NCBI GenBank assembly: GCA_014584705.1
Contig: JACTMJ010000020.1
Span: 115,553 to 179,552, forward strand
Length of the DNA: 64,000 nucleotides
Reading direction: 5' to 3'
Source of the DNA: Acidobacteriota bacterium
GTDB lineage: Bacteria > Acidobacteriota > Terriglobia > Bryobacterales > Bryobacteraceae
Shown: in pieces, positions 9,224-18,829 of the stretch
Layout of the letters: each line of letters begins with the position of its first letter
Position numbering within the stretch: position 1 is the stretch's first letter
The notes under the pieces: model-generated
Told to the model about the DNA's origin: nothing
The model's database searches: none
What the model saw: the letters and a program-made list of their open reading frames with translations, nothing else
Program-made: the position numbers and the translations under genes

Positions 9224-10180
9224 TCACGATTGCGGCGTCGTGCCCGCCAGCAGGCGCGCGACCCGCTCGGCATTCTCCCGCATTTCGTCTTTGTACCGGG
9301 GGAACATCCCCACGATCACGGCATCGCTCGGCTTGATGTTGGAGTAGGCAAACGCGAACGCCTCGTCCAGCGCCTTAGGATTGCCGATCGCCCGGCCGGC
9401 GCCGAGGATCTTGAACGCGAAGCACGGCTTTTGCGTCTTGCGCACCATCGCCGTCATCCGCGCGGGATCCCCTTCCATAAAAGCCTCGCCCAAGGGGGCC
9501 TCGCCAAACTCCGCGCGCGTTTCTTCCCGCGTCCGGCTCACGTGGTAGAGGCAGGTCATGTAGAAATCCACTTTCCAGCCACGCTCCTCAATGTATGCGA
9601 GCACCCTAGGGTTATGCATGGAAACGCCACCGGGCACTCCGGCGTCCCGCACCGCTTTCACGAAGTCGTGAACGACGTGCATCTCGCCGTTGCGGAAGCG
9701 GGTGTCGGTCCGGTTCCCATGATGAGCAATGCCGAGCGGCTTCAGCTTGGCCATCTCACGAATGAGTTTCCAATCCGTCATCAAGGCAAAATCGCCAAGC
9801 AGCAGCCAGTTCATCCTGCCGCCTTCGTCGCGATAGCGCTTCAGGTCTTCGATGGTCGGATCGTTGTAATGCACTTGCCAGGTGTTGATCCCCGCCGCTT
9901 CGGCGCGATGGAGCGTCCGGACGCGGTTCTCCCCGGTCATCCAGTCTTTCATCGTGCGGTCAAGAATAGAGTTGAAATGGGAATAGCCGTAGAGCGGATT
10001 GGAGCCGATCAGCAGCCTCGTGATCCGGGTACCGTGGAAATCCACCGTCGGGATGGGAACGGGAGAAACAATCGTGGCATTGGTCCCGCTCCCGCCCTCG
10101 ATCGGAAACGGCGCGGAAGCCGCCGCTCCAACCGCGGCCATCTCCTTGAAGAAGAGCCTCCGGGACGAACTCCGCGCCAT
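9224..10180 (-). CDS. Tat-exported TIM-barrel-like protein (aldo/keto-reductase-like)
   Basis: A 318-residue protein. The ATG at 10180 is preceded by a strong GGAGG at a good distance. A twin-arginine signal SSRRLFFKEM and an Ala/Gly-rich hydrophobic stretch follow at once, so export by Tat is likely. The mature part begins with FHGTRITRLLIGSNPLYG, similar to the start of aldo/keto-reductase or radical-free TIM-barrel proteins. Alternating strands and helices follow (for example INTWQVHYNDPTIEDL, WLLLGDFALM, FAFKILGAGR and AVIVGMFPRYKDEM near the end), as in the last strands of that barrel. The usual catalytic Asp-Tyr-Lys-His set is not obvious, so enzymatic activity is uncertain. It is divergent from the PEP carboxykinase gene. 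Confidence 0.6.
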   Translation of the reverse strand: MARSSSRRLFFKEMAAVGAAASAPFPIEGGSGTNATIVSPVPIPTVDFHGTRITRLLIGSNPLYGYSHFNSILDRTMKDWMTGENRVRTLHRAEAAGINTWQVHYNDPTIEDLKRYRDEGGRMNWLLLGDFALMTDWKLIREMAKLKPLGIAHHGNRTDTRFRNGEMHVVHDFVKAVRDAGVPGGVSMHNPRVLAYIEERGWKVDFYMTCLYHVSRTREETRAEFGEAPLGEAFMEGDPARMTAMVRKTQKPCFAFKILGAGRAIGNPKALDEAFAFAYSNIKPSDAVIVGMFPRYKDEMRENAERVARLLAGTTPQS

Positions 10181-10345
10181 ATTCGCCTCCTGCATCGCCA
10201 ACACTTAATCGGATGTGATTATCCTATTATCTCCCGAGTCTCGTTCGGTTGCCAGCGGAAAGTTCGCGGTTTCTCCAATCCAACCTAAGGCAGTCGACAT
10301 TGGATGCCGATTGGAGTGATCTCCCGGTACCATGAAGAAGTGACT

Positions 10346-13300
10346 ATGAATCCCGCAACCGATCACCCGGTTCCCAAGAGGGAGGTCCGCGAAACGGACA
10401 CGAACCTCCTTCGCTATATCAATTTGAAGTTAGCGGCGCTGGGCCAGCCCGTCCCGGAAAGCACGGCGCACGATACGTTTATGGAGATTGCGGCGCCTTT
10501 GCTTCGCAATCACTACCAGAAGAACCTGCTGCTTGGCGAGAAGCTATGCTCGGCGGACGCCCGCATCCAGTCGTTCCTGAATTCGTACCTGAGCGACGTC
10601 GCGGCGGAAACCGTGCCGCATCTTCCGGCAATGAGCTTTGTGCTTGACCGCCCCGGCATGGCGCGCGTGCTCTCCCTGCCGCTGCGGGGGGATACGTATG
10701 CTTCGCCTTACCTGCACAGCTATCGGGTATCACAGGGCGTTTTGCACAATCCCAAGTCTGACCGCCGCACCACCAAGGGCATTTTTCACATCGTCGAGGG
10801 CGGTCTGCCCGTGCCTGCGGACAAGATCGAGGTGCCGAAGATCGCCTTTCTGCGCATCCTGGACGCAGCCTTGCGCGCTCCGGACGATGTTCTGGCTTTG
10901 CCCTTTTCCGGCGGCGAAAAGGAACCCATTCGCACGTTCGTATCCCTGCTGATGCGGCCGCTGGTATGCCCGGCTACGGGCACGGATACGGAGAAGACGA
11001 TGGAGACTCGCTTCTTCGCGCCCGGCAGCCTTGTGAGCAACCTGGACTTCGTAGAAGAGATCTTTGGCAACGGCGGAGATCCTTTCCTTCCCGAGAACGA
11101 TGCCGCGCTCGACGCGCTCCATTGGACCGGCCACACCGGCTGTGTGATTCTTGCGCCGCACCTGGCCGGTATCCTCAAGAAGGACGTCGGGCTTCCGCAT
11201 GTGAGCGAGGCCACTGAACGCCAACGCCGGGACGGAATGTGCTGGGAGGATCCCGAGGAGCCTTACAACGGAGGCTCCGCTTTCAAGCTTTCCTGCCGCG
11301 ACGAGCGCGGCGTAATGGTAACGATCATCGCCGACAACTATTACGGCTATTGCAAGAAAGAGGTGAAGACCCAAATCAGCTTCGCCGCCAATCTTTTCGG
11401 CAACGCGGAAGAAGAACATGCCGGCGGTGCCATTGCCTATCCTTCCTATGTGCTCGGCTATGAATTCCTGGCCGGGCGGACGGTGATATTGAAGGAGGCC
11501 GACTTCCTCGAATCCATGGCGCTGCTGGGCGACCGCGTGGAGGTGAAGCCCGAGGGCTACGCCGTCGATAAGCGGTTCCCCGACATCTACTATCTGCCGT
11601 ACGGCGCGGAATTCAGCGTCCGCAGCGGAAATGTGAGATGGGAACACGAAGGCGCGCGCCATGAACTGCCGCTTCGAGCTAAGGACGAGTACATCCTTCC
11701 CGCGGGGTATCGCATCCGACTCGAAAAGCAGCGCGGCGGCAATCGATGGCGTCTGATTGGCACGCGGCCGGACGGCACGCTTTGCCACAAGCCATGCACG
11801 GTTTCGGGCGGAGGCAAGAGTGAGATTTCGAAGTCTTTCGCGGGCTCGGTCGTGAAGGGTCCCGTGTTTGTGCACGAGTTTCCGCGCGATACGGAACACG
11901 TCGCCCAGATTCTCGCGATGGATACGAGCGCCATCTACAAAGTGCCGCCCACAGGGGAGCGCGCGGAGCGCGCTAAGCGCCCGATCCTGAGCCCGGACCG
12001 CTCCCTCGGCTCTGTGATCAAGCTGCTGACGCCCTCGCCCGATTACACCGACGCGCATAACGCCTGGCTGCGCGCGCTGCCGCAAACGATCCGCCAGTAT
12101 GTTTGCCTCGTCAAGCGCTACTATCGCCCGGAATGGGGAGAGAACTGGCGCGACCACTTCAGCGTCGATCGCGTGAACGGCTTCCTCGGCCACGAATTGA
12201 AGTATGACGATCAGAAACTGGTGGGCAACTACCTCCGCGTAGGCTTTGACCCGCACGGTTCCTGGCGGGTCTACAAGCTTCGCCCTGATTTCAACCCCGC
12301 CGCCAAGGTGCAGGTGGAGGACGACATCACCGCCAGCGCCACCGTGCCCACGCGCACGCTGGAGAACCTGGGAGACCGCTATGCCGCGCCCAGCGTCAAG
12401 CTGGTGGACAATTGTGAATCCCGCCTCTTCCAACGCCCCGACGACGCCATCCATCGCGGCATCGACGCGCAGGCTGAAGCCGACATCGCCACACCCGGCA
12501 CCTTCCTCTCGAATTTCGAGCCGCTTTCGATCGAGGATGCGCGCGCGCTCACCAACCGCGTGCTCGAATTTGATGCCTTCACCGAACCGATGAAGCAACT
12601 CATCAGCGAGTTCGCCGCAAACCCGCAGACCGAGTGGCTGGTTTCCTCCGCGCATCCGCGACTGGTGGATGGCAAGCCTTCCAAGAACCCGCGCTATCTG
12701 CAGCGCCGTCCGGACCGGGTGAACGCCCGTGACACCTATCTGGCGGAAGCCGCGGCCCGCCTCTACCGGCGCGTGCCGGCCAGGCAGGAGATGCATTTCC
12801 CGGTGGACGCCGTGCTGGGTGGACGCAGGGGCAACCCGCCGGATCCGACGGTAGGGGTTCCCCCGCTCGCCGTCTACGGTCCCATCCATTACCAGGAACT
12901 GCCCGAACTGTTCATGGATTACGTTTGCAGCCTCACCGGCAAGAGCCCGTCCACTACCGGGTTCGGCAGCGAGGGTGCGCTCACGAAAGGGCCGTTTAAC
13001 GCGCTTCCGCCGGTGATCGATCTCAACAACGCACTGGTAGCCGCCATCCTCAACCGGCATGCCGGCTTCACGACGGGCGCCGGTTCCATCGGTCCGTACT
13101 ACCGCGTGGATCACGACATCAGCATGCTGGTGCCGGAGATCTGGTGCCGCATGAGCGTCGAAGAGCGCACGCCAGAGTACCTGCTCGCAAACGGCATGCT
13201 CGAAAAGGTGGAAGATTTCGAATACGAAGGCCGCCCCGTGCTAGCCAGCCGCCTGGGATACCGGATCACCGGCATCTTCGCGGAGCGCTTCCTCGGGAGG

Positions 13301-13801
13301 GTGTTTGAAACGCCGGACACCGTGCTCACGGAAGATCTGCTGCGGCCCGAGAAGCAGGATCTTGCCATCTTCGTGAATGGCGTCGACGCGATCGTCGAAA
13401 GCCAGGCGCGCGTGGCGCAACAGTACTTTGAGGATGGGAGCGTGAATGCCGCTTGCCCGCCGCTCCGCGCGCTGCTGCACCTGATGGTACACGGCGTTTA
13501 CGAGGGAATGACGGTGGATAGTCCGGAACTGCGGGCGATGTTCACGCTCGACGCCCTGCTGCAAAGCTCGTGGTACCGGGAGCGCCTCGAAACCAAACAG
13601 CGCCGGGATATCGCGCTCTGGCAGCGGCACGTTGCCGCTCTCGAAGAGTATTGCAACAGCGCCCAACGCAGCGGCGCATTCGACCCGGCGGATCGCCTTG
13701 CGGCCGCCCGTGCCCGGCTGGCCCGCGTGAGCGCCCCGGCCTACCTCGACGAGCTGCACGGAACGATTGGGGCGGACCCGGCGCTTGGCCGCGCGGGGTA
13801 G
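10346..13801 (+). CDS. Diphosphate-dependent phosphoenolpyruvate carboxykinase
   Basis: A 1151-residue cytoplasmic protein that I recognise as PPi-type PEP carboxykinase (EC 4.1.1.38). This enzyme interconverts PEP, CO2 and phosphate with oxaloacetate and diphosphate, and was characterised in Entamoeba and Propionibacterium. It is unrelated in size to the ATP and GTP enzymes (about 530-620 residues). Recognition rests on the length and on several strongly family-like blocks: SDRRTTKGIFHI near residue 138, NYYGYCKKEVKTQ near 331, SGGGKSEISKS near 487, SLGSVIKLLTPS, PEWGENWRDHF, and TGKSPSTTGFGSEGALTKGP near 865. The ATG at 10346 is preferred over 10304 because the 14 extra residues are not family-like. 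It stands alone, divergent from the Tat protein and convergent with glmU. It would save ATP by drawing on diphosphate in gluconeogenesis or anaplerosis. The assignment is from remembered family motifs, not from a search. Confidence 0.85.
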   Translation: MNPATDHPVPKREVRETDTNLLRYINLKLAALGQPVPESTAHDTFMEIAAPLLRNHYQKNLLLGEKLCSADARIQSFLNSYLSDVAAETVPHLPAMSFVLDRPGMARVLSLPLRGDTYASPYLHSYRVSQGVLHNPKSDRRTTKGIFHIVEGGLPVPADKIEVPKIAFLRILDAALRAPDDVLALPFSGGEKEPIRTFVSLLMRPLVCPATGTDTEKTMETRFFAPGSLVSNLDFVEEIFGNGGDPFLPENDAALDALHWTGHTGCVILAPHLAGILKKDVGLPHVSEATERQRRDGMCWEDPEEPYNGGSAFKLSCRDERGVMVTIIADNYYGYCKKEVKTQISFAANLFGNAEEEHAGGAIAYPSYVLGYEFLAGRTVILKEADFLESMALLGDRVEVKPEGYAVDKRFPDIYYLPYGAEFSVRSGNVRWEHEGARHELPLRAKDEYILPAGYRIRLEKQRGGNRWRLIGTRPDGTLCHKPCTVSGGGKSEISKSFAGSVVKGPVFVHEFPRDTEHVAQILAMDTSAIYKVPPTGERAERAKRPILSPDRSLGSVIKLLTPSPDYTDAHNAWLRALPQTIRQYVCLVKRYYRPEWGENWRDHFSVDRVNGFLGHELKYDDQKLVGNYLRVGFDPHGSWRVYKLRPDFNPAAKVQVEDDITASATVPTRTLENLGDRYAAPSVKLVDNCESRLFQRPDDAIHRGIDAQAEADIATPGTFLSNFEPLSIEDARALTNRVLEFDAFTEPMKQLISEFAANPQTEWLVSSAHPRLVDGKPSKNPRYLQRRPDRVNARDTYLAEAAARLYRRVPARQEMHFPVDAVLGGRRGNPPDPTVGVPPLAVYGPIHYQELPELFMDYVCSLTGKSPSTTGFGSEGALTKGPFNALPPVIDLNNALVAAILNRHAGFTTGAGSIGPYYRVDHDISMLVPEIWCRMSVEERTPEYLLANGMLEKVEDFEYEGRPVLASRLGYRITGIFAERFLGRVFETPDTVLTEDLLRPEKQDLAIFVNGVDAIVESQARVAQQYFEDGSVNAACPPLRALLHLMVHGVYEGMTVDSPELRAMFTLDALLQSSWYRERLETKQRRDIALWQRHVAALEEYCNSAQRSGAFDPADRLAAARARLARVSAPAYLDELHGTIGADPALGRAG

Positions 13802-13845
13802 CGGAGCAAGAAAGGCGTGTTGGCGAAGAGGGGCGGCACCGTGCC

Positions 13846-15264
13846 TCAGCTCTTCGCTTTCCGCTCCTCGGCCTTGCGCCGGATGATCTCCGCGCCCGCT
13901 TCCTTGATGGCCTGCCGGGCACGGCCGAACGCCAGGCTTCCGGTGGGTACCTCGTGCGTGATCACGCTGCCCGCCGCCACATAGCTGCCGGCGCCGATTC
14001 GCAAGGGCGCCACCAGCGTGGCGTTGCTGCCGATAAAGCAGCCTTCGCCCACCGTCGTCCGGCTCTTATTCAGCCCGTCGTAGTTGCAGGTAATTGTCCC
14101 CGCTCCGACGTTCGTCTTGCCGCCGATTTCACAATCGCCCAGGTACGTGAGGTGTCCGGCCTTTACGCCGGGCTCCAGCTTTGCCTTCTTCAATTCCACG
14201 AAGTTGCCAACGTGGACGTGCTCACCCAGCTCATTACCGCCTCGCAAGCGCGCGAAGGGGCCCAGCCGCACGCCGTCGCCACCCACGGACTCTTCAATCA
14301 CGCAGTAAGGAAGCACCTCCGCGCCGTCGCCCAGCTTCACGTTCCGCAGCACCGCGCCGGAGCCGATGCGGCAATGGGAGCCCACATGCGTATCTCCGCG
14401 CAACTGCGCATTGGCCTCGATGACGGAATCCGCACCCACGGTCACGTCGGCGTCGATCGTCACCGTTTCCGGCTTCTCGATGGTGACCCCATCGAGCATC
14501 AATGCCTCCGCCTTGCGCATGCGCAGCACCTGGTCCGCCACAGCCAGTTCCACGCGGTTGTTGACGCCCAGCACTTCGCGGCGGTCGGCGACCACGTGCG
14601 GGAGCAGCGTTTCCCCTGCGGCGTTCAGGATGGAAACGACATCGGTGAGGTAATACTCGCGGGCGGGATTATCGGGCTTCACCTGCTTGAGCGCGGGCCA
14701 GAACCGGGCGGCGTCAAAAGCGTAGATGCCCGTGTTGATCTCGCGCACGGCGCGTTCGGACACGGAAGCGGCCTTCTCTTCGACGATCGCTTCGAGTTCG
14801 CCGGCGGCGTTGCGAATCATCCGTCCGTAGCCGGTGGCGTCGTCGAGCACCGTGCTCGCCACCGCGCCCGCCACACCGGGACGCCACGCGGTTTCAAGCA
14901 GCGCCTCCAGCGTCTCCGCGCGCAGCAGCGGGCAATCTCCGTTGATGATCATCAGCGTGCCCGGTTCCGCTTCCAGCAGTTCCCGCGTGCAAAGCACGGC
15001 GTGCCCCGTGCCCAACTGTTCCGGCTGCCGCGCGAAGCGGACGCCGTACGGCGCGAGGATGCGCTCCACCTCTTCCGCCTGATAGCCGGTGATCACACAG
15101 ATCCGTTCGCGGGGGGCCAGCCGCAATGACTGCCGGACGATCAACTCGGCCATCGTCATCCCTCCCGCGCGGTGCAGCACCTTCGCCTGGGAAGACCGCA
15201 TGCGCGTGCCAAGCCCGGCCGCCATAATCACGATATGCAGAGGGGTGGAATTCGAGGAAATCAC
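13846..15264 (-). CDS. glmU: Bifunctional GlcNAc-1-P uridylyltransferase / GlcN-1-P acetyltransferase
   Basis: A 472-residue GlmU that makes UDP-GlcNAc for peptidoglycan and lipopolysaccharide. The N-terminal nucleotidyltransferase half has the signature IMAAGLGTRM near 13-22 with a Lys at 28 in the usual SQAKVL context, GTGHAV at 85-90 and NGDCPLL at 108-114. The C-terminal half is a left-handed beta-helix of hexapeptide repeats. It holds the acetyltransferase His in GHLTYLGD (H371) and the GAGTITCNYDG block at 387-397. Length is normal. The start is GTG, set by an excellent AAGGAG five bases upstream. It is transcribed away from the Bax-inhibitor gene region and ends 44 bp from the convergent PEP carboxykinase. 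Confidence 0.96.
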   Translation of the reverse strand: MISSNSTPLHIVIMAAGLGTRMRSSQAKVLHRAGGMTMAELIVRQSLRLAPRERICVITGYQAEEVERILAPYGVRFARQPEQLGTGHAVLCTRELLEAEPGTLMIINGDCPLLRAETLEALLETAWRPGVAGAVASTVLDDATGYGRMIRNAAGELEAIVEEKAASVSERAVREINTGIYAFDAARFWPALKQVKPDNPAREYYLTDVVSILNAAGETLLPHVVADRREVLGVNNRVELAVADQVLRMRKAEALMLDGVTIEKPETVTIDADVTVGADSVIEANAQLRGDTHVGSHCRIGSGAVLRNVKLGDGAEVLPYCVIEESVGGDGVRLGPFARLRGGNELGEHVHVGNFVELKKAKLEPGVKAGHLTYLGDCEIGGKTNVGAGTITCNYDGLNKSRTTVGEGCFIGSNATLVAPLRIGAGSYVAAGSVITHEVPTGSLAFGRARQAIKEAGAEIIRRKAEERKAKS

Positions 15265-15403
15265 TCACGCTCCTTCAATATGCCTAAGCTAGCGGATACA
15301 GTTCGGGCGGAAAACGCAGACGTCATGCAAATCCGTCCGGCGCTGCGACCGAACGCCCGCCGCGGCCTGCGCTTCACTCGCGCGCAGCCAGAGGAGCCGC
15401 TTG

Positions 15404-16165
15404 TTAACGGCGGCTGTTGATCTTCGAGAGAAGCCGCAGCATTTCGAGGTAGAGCCACACGAGCGTCACCATCAGAGCGAAGCCCGCATACCACTCCATG
15501 CGGCGCGGCGCGCCCTGCCGGACGCCGGTTTCGATCAGGTCGAAATCGAGCACCAGATTCAACGCGGCCACCACCACGATCACACCGCTCACGCCGATGC
15601 TGAGCAGGCTGTTGCCGTAAAGAAAGCCCATCTGGATGCCGAAGAAGCTCAACACGAATCCCGCCAGATAGACGAGGAAGATCGCGCCGGTCGCGGCAAC
15701 CACGCCCAGCTTGAATTTCTCCGTCGCCTTGATGAGGCCGCTGCGGTAGGCAAGCAGCATCACGCCCAGAACTGCGAACGTCAGCGCCACGGCCTGCAGC
15801 GCCACGCCGGGATAGCGCAGTTCGAAGATCGCGGAGATCCCGCCGAGCGCCAGCCCTTCGAGCAGCGCGTACGCGGGCGCGGTCACCGGCGCCCACTCCT
15901 TCTTGAACGTGGTGATGAGCGCCATCACGAGTCCGCCGATGATTCCGCCAATCATGAGCACGGAAACGAGCGGATTCTGCGGGTTCTCAAACGCCAGCGT
16001 CCAGGGCCAGATCGCCCCCAGGGTCACCAGCAAGAGCAGAAATCCGGTCTTGTTGACGACGCCGTTCACGGTCATCGTCTCTCCGAACACAACTTCCCGC
16101 CCGGACTGGAAAACCCGGTCGTTCAGTGTGGGGTTCGAAGTGCGGAACAAGTCATCGCGAGCCAT
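15404..16165 (-). CDS. Bax inhibitor-1/YccA family membrane protein
   Basis: A 253-residue polytopic inner-membrane protein of the Bax inhibitor-1 (TMBIM/YccA) family. The N-terminal segment RTSNPTLNDRVF is the typical start of the bacterial YbhL/YccA branch. Seven hydrophobic segments can be seen, and the protein ends in a short basic tail (LLSKINSRR). I took the ATG at 16165 because GGAGGAGG lies just upstream, and the nine residues before it (including CCMHGGG) are not family-like. Members are linked to calcium leak or protease modulation in other bacteria, but the role here is not inferable. It lies upstream of glmU on the same strand with about 140 bp between them. Confidence 0.88.
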   Translation of the reverse strand: MARDDLFRTSNPTLNDRVFQSGREVVFGETMTVNGVVNKTGFLLLLVTLGAIWPWTLAFENPQNPLVSVLMIGGIIGGLVMALITTFKKEWAPVTAPAYALLEGLALGGISAIFELRYPGVALQAVALTFAVLGVMLLAYRSGLIKATEKFKLGVVAATGAIFLVYLAGFVLSFFGIQMGFLYGNSLLSIGVSGVIVVVAALNLVLDFDLIETGVRQGAPRRMEWYAGFALMVTLVWLYLEMLRLLSKINSRR

Positions 16166-16268
16166 CACGCCTCCTCCGTGCATGCAGCACACCTATCCCT
16201 AGGGTACCCCGCATCGCAAGCGATTCGGCAAGCGCGGACCCCGCGAGCGACGGGCGCGGCCAAGTGTC

Positions 16269-16286
16269 TGGAGCGCTCGCGCTCCA
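16269..16286. repeat. Short inverted repeat (7-bp arms, 4-base loop)
   Basis: TGGAGCG, CTCG, CGCTCCA form a perfect hairpin in the gap between the Bax-inhibitor gene and the SBBP-protein gene. A second palindrome, GGCGCTAGCGCC, overlaps the stop codon of the latter at 16328-16339. Neither is followed by a T-run. They could end or protect the SBBP mRNA or be intergenic repeat elements. Confidence 0.35.
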
Positions 16287-16331
16287 ACGGGTTCCCTCGA
16301 AATCGTGCCGCCGGAATCCGGTTCTCCGGCG

Positions 16332-18716
16332 CTAGCGCCCCACCCAAATGGAAACGCTATCGCTAGGCGGAAATAAATCCGGTTCCGCGGGCGGCACCGG
16401 CGTCATGGGAAGAAAGAGGACTTGGACGACGGCTTCGGAGGCTTCCCCGCCGGACTCCTTCGCGCTGAGAAGATCCGCCGGAATGCGGGCGTTCAGTTGC
16501 AGCGTCCCGGACGCCAGATACGGAGCGACCCCGAAGTATCCTACCTCCCAGGACGTGTTGCCGGTCAATGGCGGCAGCGGCTGGCCGATGGCGAAACCCA
16601 CGACTCTCGGCCGCAGGGTGGACCATACGCCAGCCGATTTCATGAGCGTTCCGGCGGCCACCGGCGTCAAGGGCGCGCCCCCGCCATTGAGGTAGAACGA
16701 AATCGTCTCGCCCGGCTTGGCCGGCGTCTCCCTGGAGTTCACCGTACCATCCTGATTCACCGCCGCCGCAAAGGGCCGTATCCCCTCCCGCCCAGTCGTA
16801 AAAAATCGTGGATTCATGCGGTTCGCGAACAAGGGATAGCGCGCCACCACCTGGCCGCCGCTCTCGAGCGCGAGTTCCACGGAATCTCCGTCCGAGCCGG
16901 CAGCCAGACTCTCCGGCGCAATGAACGTCACCGCATCGGCGGAAACCGAAAGCAGCGGGCTCGCCACGCCATTCAACGTGACGCGGACGCCCTCATGCAA
17001 GCGAGGCAAATTCCCGAAGCGGTCGAACTGGGGCGCGGCCGCATCGGGCAAATCAAGGCCAATGCCTTCGAGGGTTAAAAACTCATAGGGAGAGACCGTG
17101 GATTGGACGCTCCGCGCCGCCGCGTTGCGCACGCCCGCAACGGCCGTTCCCGGCATGCCGGGGAAAGGCACGCTCGTCACAATCCCCTTGGGAGAAGCCA
17201 TCTCCACTCCGAACGGCGTCGCCCGCAGCGGACCGGCCAACGCTTCGGGCAGCAGCCACAGGGATCGCGGCTGCAAGTCCCCTCCCGAAAGACGCAGCAG
17301 AAAATCGCCGCCCAGATTTACGGACGGCGTAACACCCTCGAAGCCACCCGGTTCTTCCCCGCGGCGGTACAGATTCCCGGAGAACCAAAGCGAGTTATCC
17401 GTGCCCAGGGCCAGATTCCGCCGCACGATTTCCGCAGCCTCCGCCTTCAGCGTGTAATGCGCGCTCGCCGCGCTGGCATCGGGCGTTAGCCTGGTCACAT
17501 CGATTTCGCCGGGCAGCATCGTCTGGCGATCGAGAACAACCACCGGGCTGCCGTCGGAGAGCAACTCCAACGCATCGCTTTGGGAAGCCCTCGGCCCCGT
17601 CTCGCCCAGGAAGGCGGAAACAACAACCGCACTCCCCTGAGAATCCAGCTTCAGCAGCGACACGGACTCCAGCAGATATGGCGGCAGGAATGGATTCGAA
17701 GGACTGCCCGGCGCGTCCGGCGTTTCCGCTACGTACGCGCCTGGAGTGGTTGGGAGCGCCGCGCCGCTGGTATGCAACACCACCCATGGCTGCTGCCCCG
17801 CGCCCACGCGCACGCCCACCGCTTCATTGCGGATTCGCCGCGTCGACGCCCCGCATTGGAGACCCTCCGGACAATCGTAACGTCGACCCTCGTCGGAACC
17901 CAAAAACGTGGAGAAAAGCAGCGAGCGCAGATGACGGTCGACCTTTATCAGGAATCCTTCGGAGTCCTTCAGGCTCACATTAAAGTCCGCATTCCGTTTG
18001 TACGCGTTTGCCGTTACCGGAAAATCGCGGTGCGTGGTTGAGCCGCTCACGTAGAGATTGCCCGCGCCATCCCTGGTGAGATCCCTCGGAATGGTGCCAA
18101 GGGACAGAAAGCCGTCGCCCGGCTCCAGGCCTCCGATCAGGGTGGAAGCCACGATACCGGTGCCCGCCGGGTCCGTCTTCGCCAGGAACCCGTATCGGGT
18201 GAAAGCGTTGCCCTCCGCGGGGATCGAAAGCGGGAACAGGGGATTTTTCACGGGGAATTCCCGGTCTATCGTCACGCCCAGGATCACGAGGCTTCCGTCG
18301 GAATCGAGCAGCGCGGAAGTCATCTCCGCGTATCCTTCGCCGCCTACCGCAAAGCGGGCAACCTCGCGGTCCATCGCATCCAAACGCACGACAGTCAGCC
18401 CGTTTGCCCCAAACACGGCACCGTCCGTCTGGATGAACCGGTCGCTCAACCTGCTTACGGGAATGACGTTCGAGGCTGGAGCCTGGGCCGAATTGCCCAC
18501 CCTCACCGCGGGCACGATCCAGCCAGCCACTCCCTCGGATGGCGACACAATCAGGTATGTACCGCCCTGCACGCGCGGAAGCACGCGGAGCAGCGTCTCT
18601 CCCGGTTGCAGCGGATAGGCTTTGCTCTCTATTCCGGCCCATGCCGCCGCACTCATGAGCAGCATCGCCAGGACCAGACCGAACTTGCTTCCAGACACGA
18701 ACGGATTCCGATTCAT
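16332..18716 (-). CDS. Secreted SBBP-type beta-propeller protein with Solibacter C-terminal domain
   Basis: A 794-residue exported protein. The ATG at 18716 is followed by a signal peptide (SKFGLVLAMLLMSAAAWA). The first two thirds contain repeated blocks of the SBBP (seven-bladed-propeller) kind, seen as GFLAKTDPAGTGIVASTLIGG, DGAGNLYVSGSTTHRDFPVT and GFLIKVDRHLRSLLFSTFLG. From about residue 540 the protein matches the uncharacterised Solibacter C-terminal domain: AGVRNAAARS, VTLNGVASPLLSVSADAVTF, and later PAKPGETISFYLNGGG and TGNTSWEVGYFG. Such proteins are abundant in Solibacter-like genomes and are presumed extracellular or cell-surface, with no known activity. It is the main lineage marker in this window. 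A palindrome overlaps its stop codon. Confidence 0.82.
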   Translation of the reverse strand: MNRNPFVSGSKFGLVLAMLLMSAAAWAGIESKAYPLQPGETLLRVLPRVQGGTYLIVSPSEGVAGWIVPAVRVGNSAQAPASNVIPVSRLSDRFIQTDGAVFGANGLTVVRLDAMDREVARFAVGGEGYAEMTSALLDSDGSLVILGVTIDREFPVKNPLFPLSIPAEGNAFTRYGFLAKTDPAGTGIVASTLIGGLEPGDGFLSLGTIPRDLTRDGAGNLYVSGSTTHRDFPVTANAYKRNADFNVSLKDSEGFLIKVDRHLRSLLFSTFLGSDEGRRYDCPEGLQCGASTRRIRNEAVGVRVGAGQQPWVVLHTSGAALPTTPGAYVAETPDAPGSPSNPFLPPYLLESVSLLKLDSQGSAVVVSAFLGETGPRASQSDALELLSDGSPVVVLDRQTMLPGEIDVTRLTPDASAASAHYTLKAEAAEIVRRNLALGTDNSLWFSGNLYRRGEEPGGFEGVTPSVNLGGDFLLRLSGGDLQPRSLWLLPEALAGPLRATPFGVEMASPKGIVTSVPFPGMPGTAVAGVRNAAARSVQSTVSPYEFLTLEGIGLDLPDAAAPQFDRFGNLPRLHEGVRVTLNGVASPLLSVSADAVTFIAPESLAAGSDGDSVELALESGGQVVARYPLFANRMNPRFFTTGREGIRPFAAAVNQDGTVNSRETPAKPGETISFYLNGGGAPLTPVAAGTLMKSAGVWSTLRPRVVGFAIGQPLPPLTGNTSWEVGYFGVAPYLASGTLQLNARIPADLLSAKESGGEASEAVVQVLFLPMTPVPPAEPDLFPPSDSVSIWVGR

Positions 18717-18829
18717 CGCCGTCTCGCCTTCCTGTTGACTTGGGCGGAGTCGCCTCAAACCCAAGGCTAACAGACCCCGCGCGAGCAAAGCGAATCAACG
18801 GAGCAGAGGATTTGGCCGCGCGTGTGGGC

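Noticed and set aside
10730..13114. A very long open frame on the minus strand opposite the PEP carboxykinase gene
   Set aside because: It is antisense to a gene with clear family motifs; GC-rich third positions keep the opposite frame open, and its translation has no recognisable domain.
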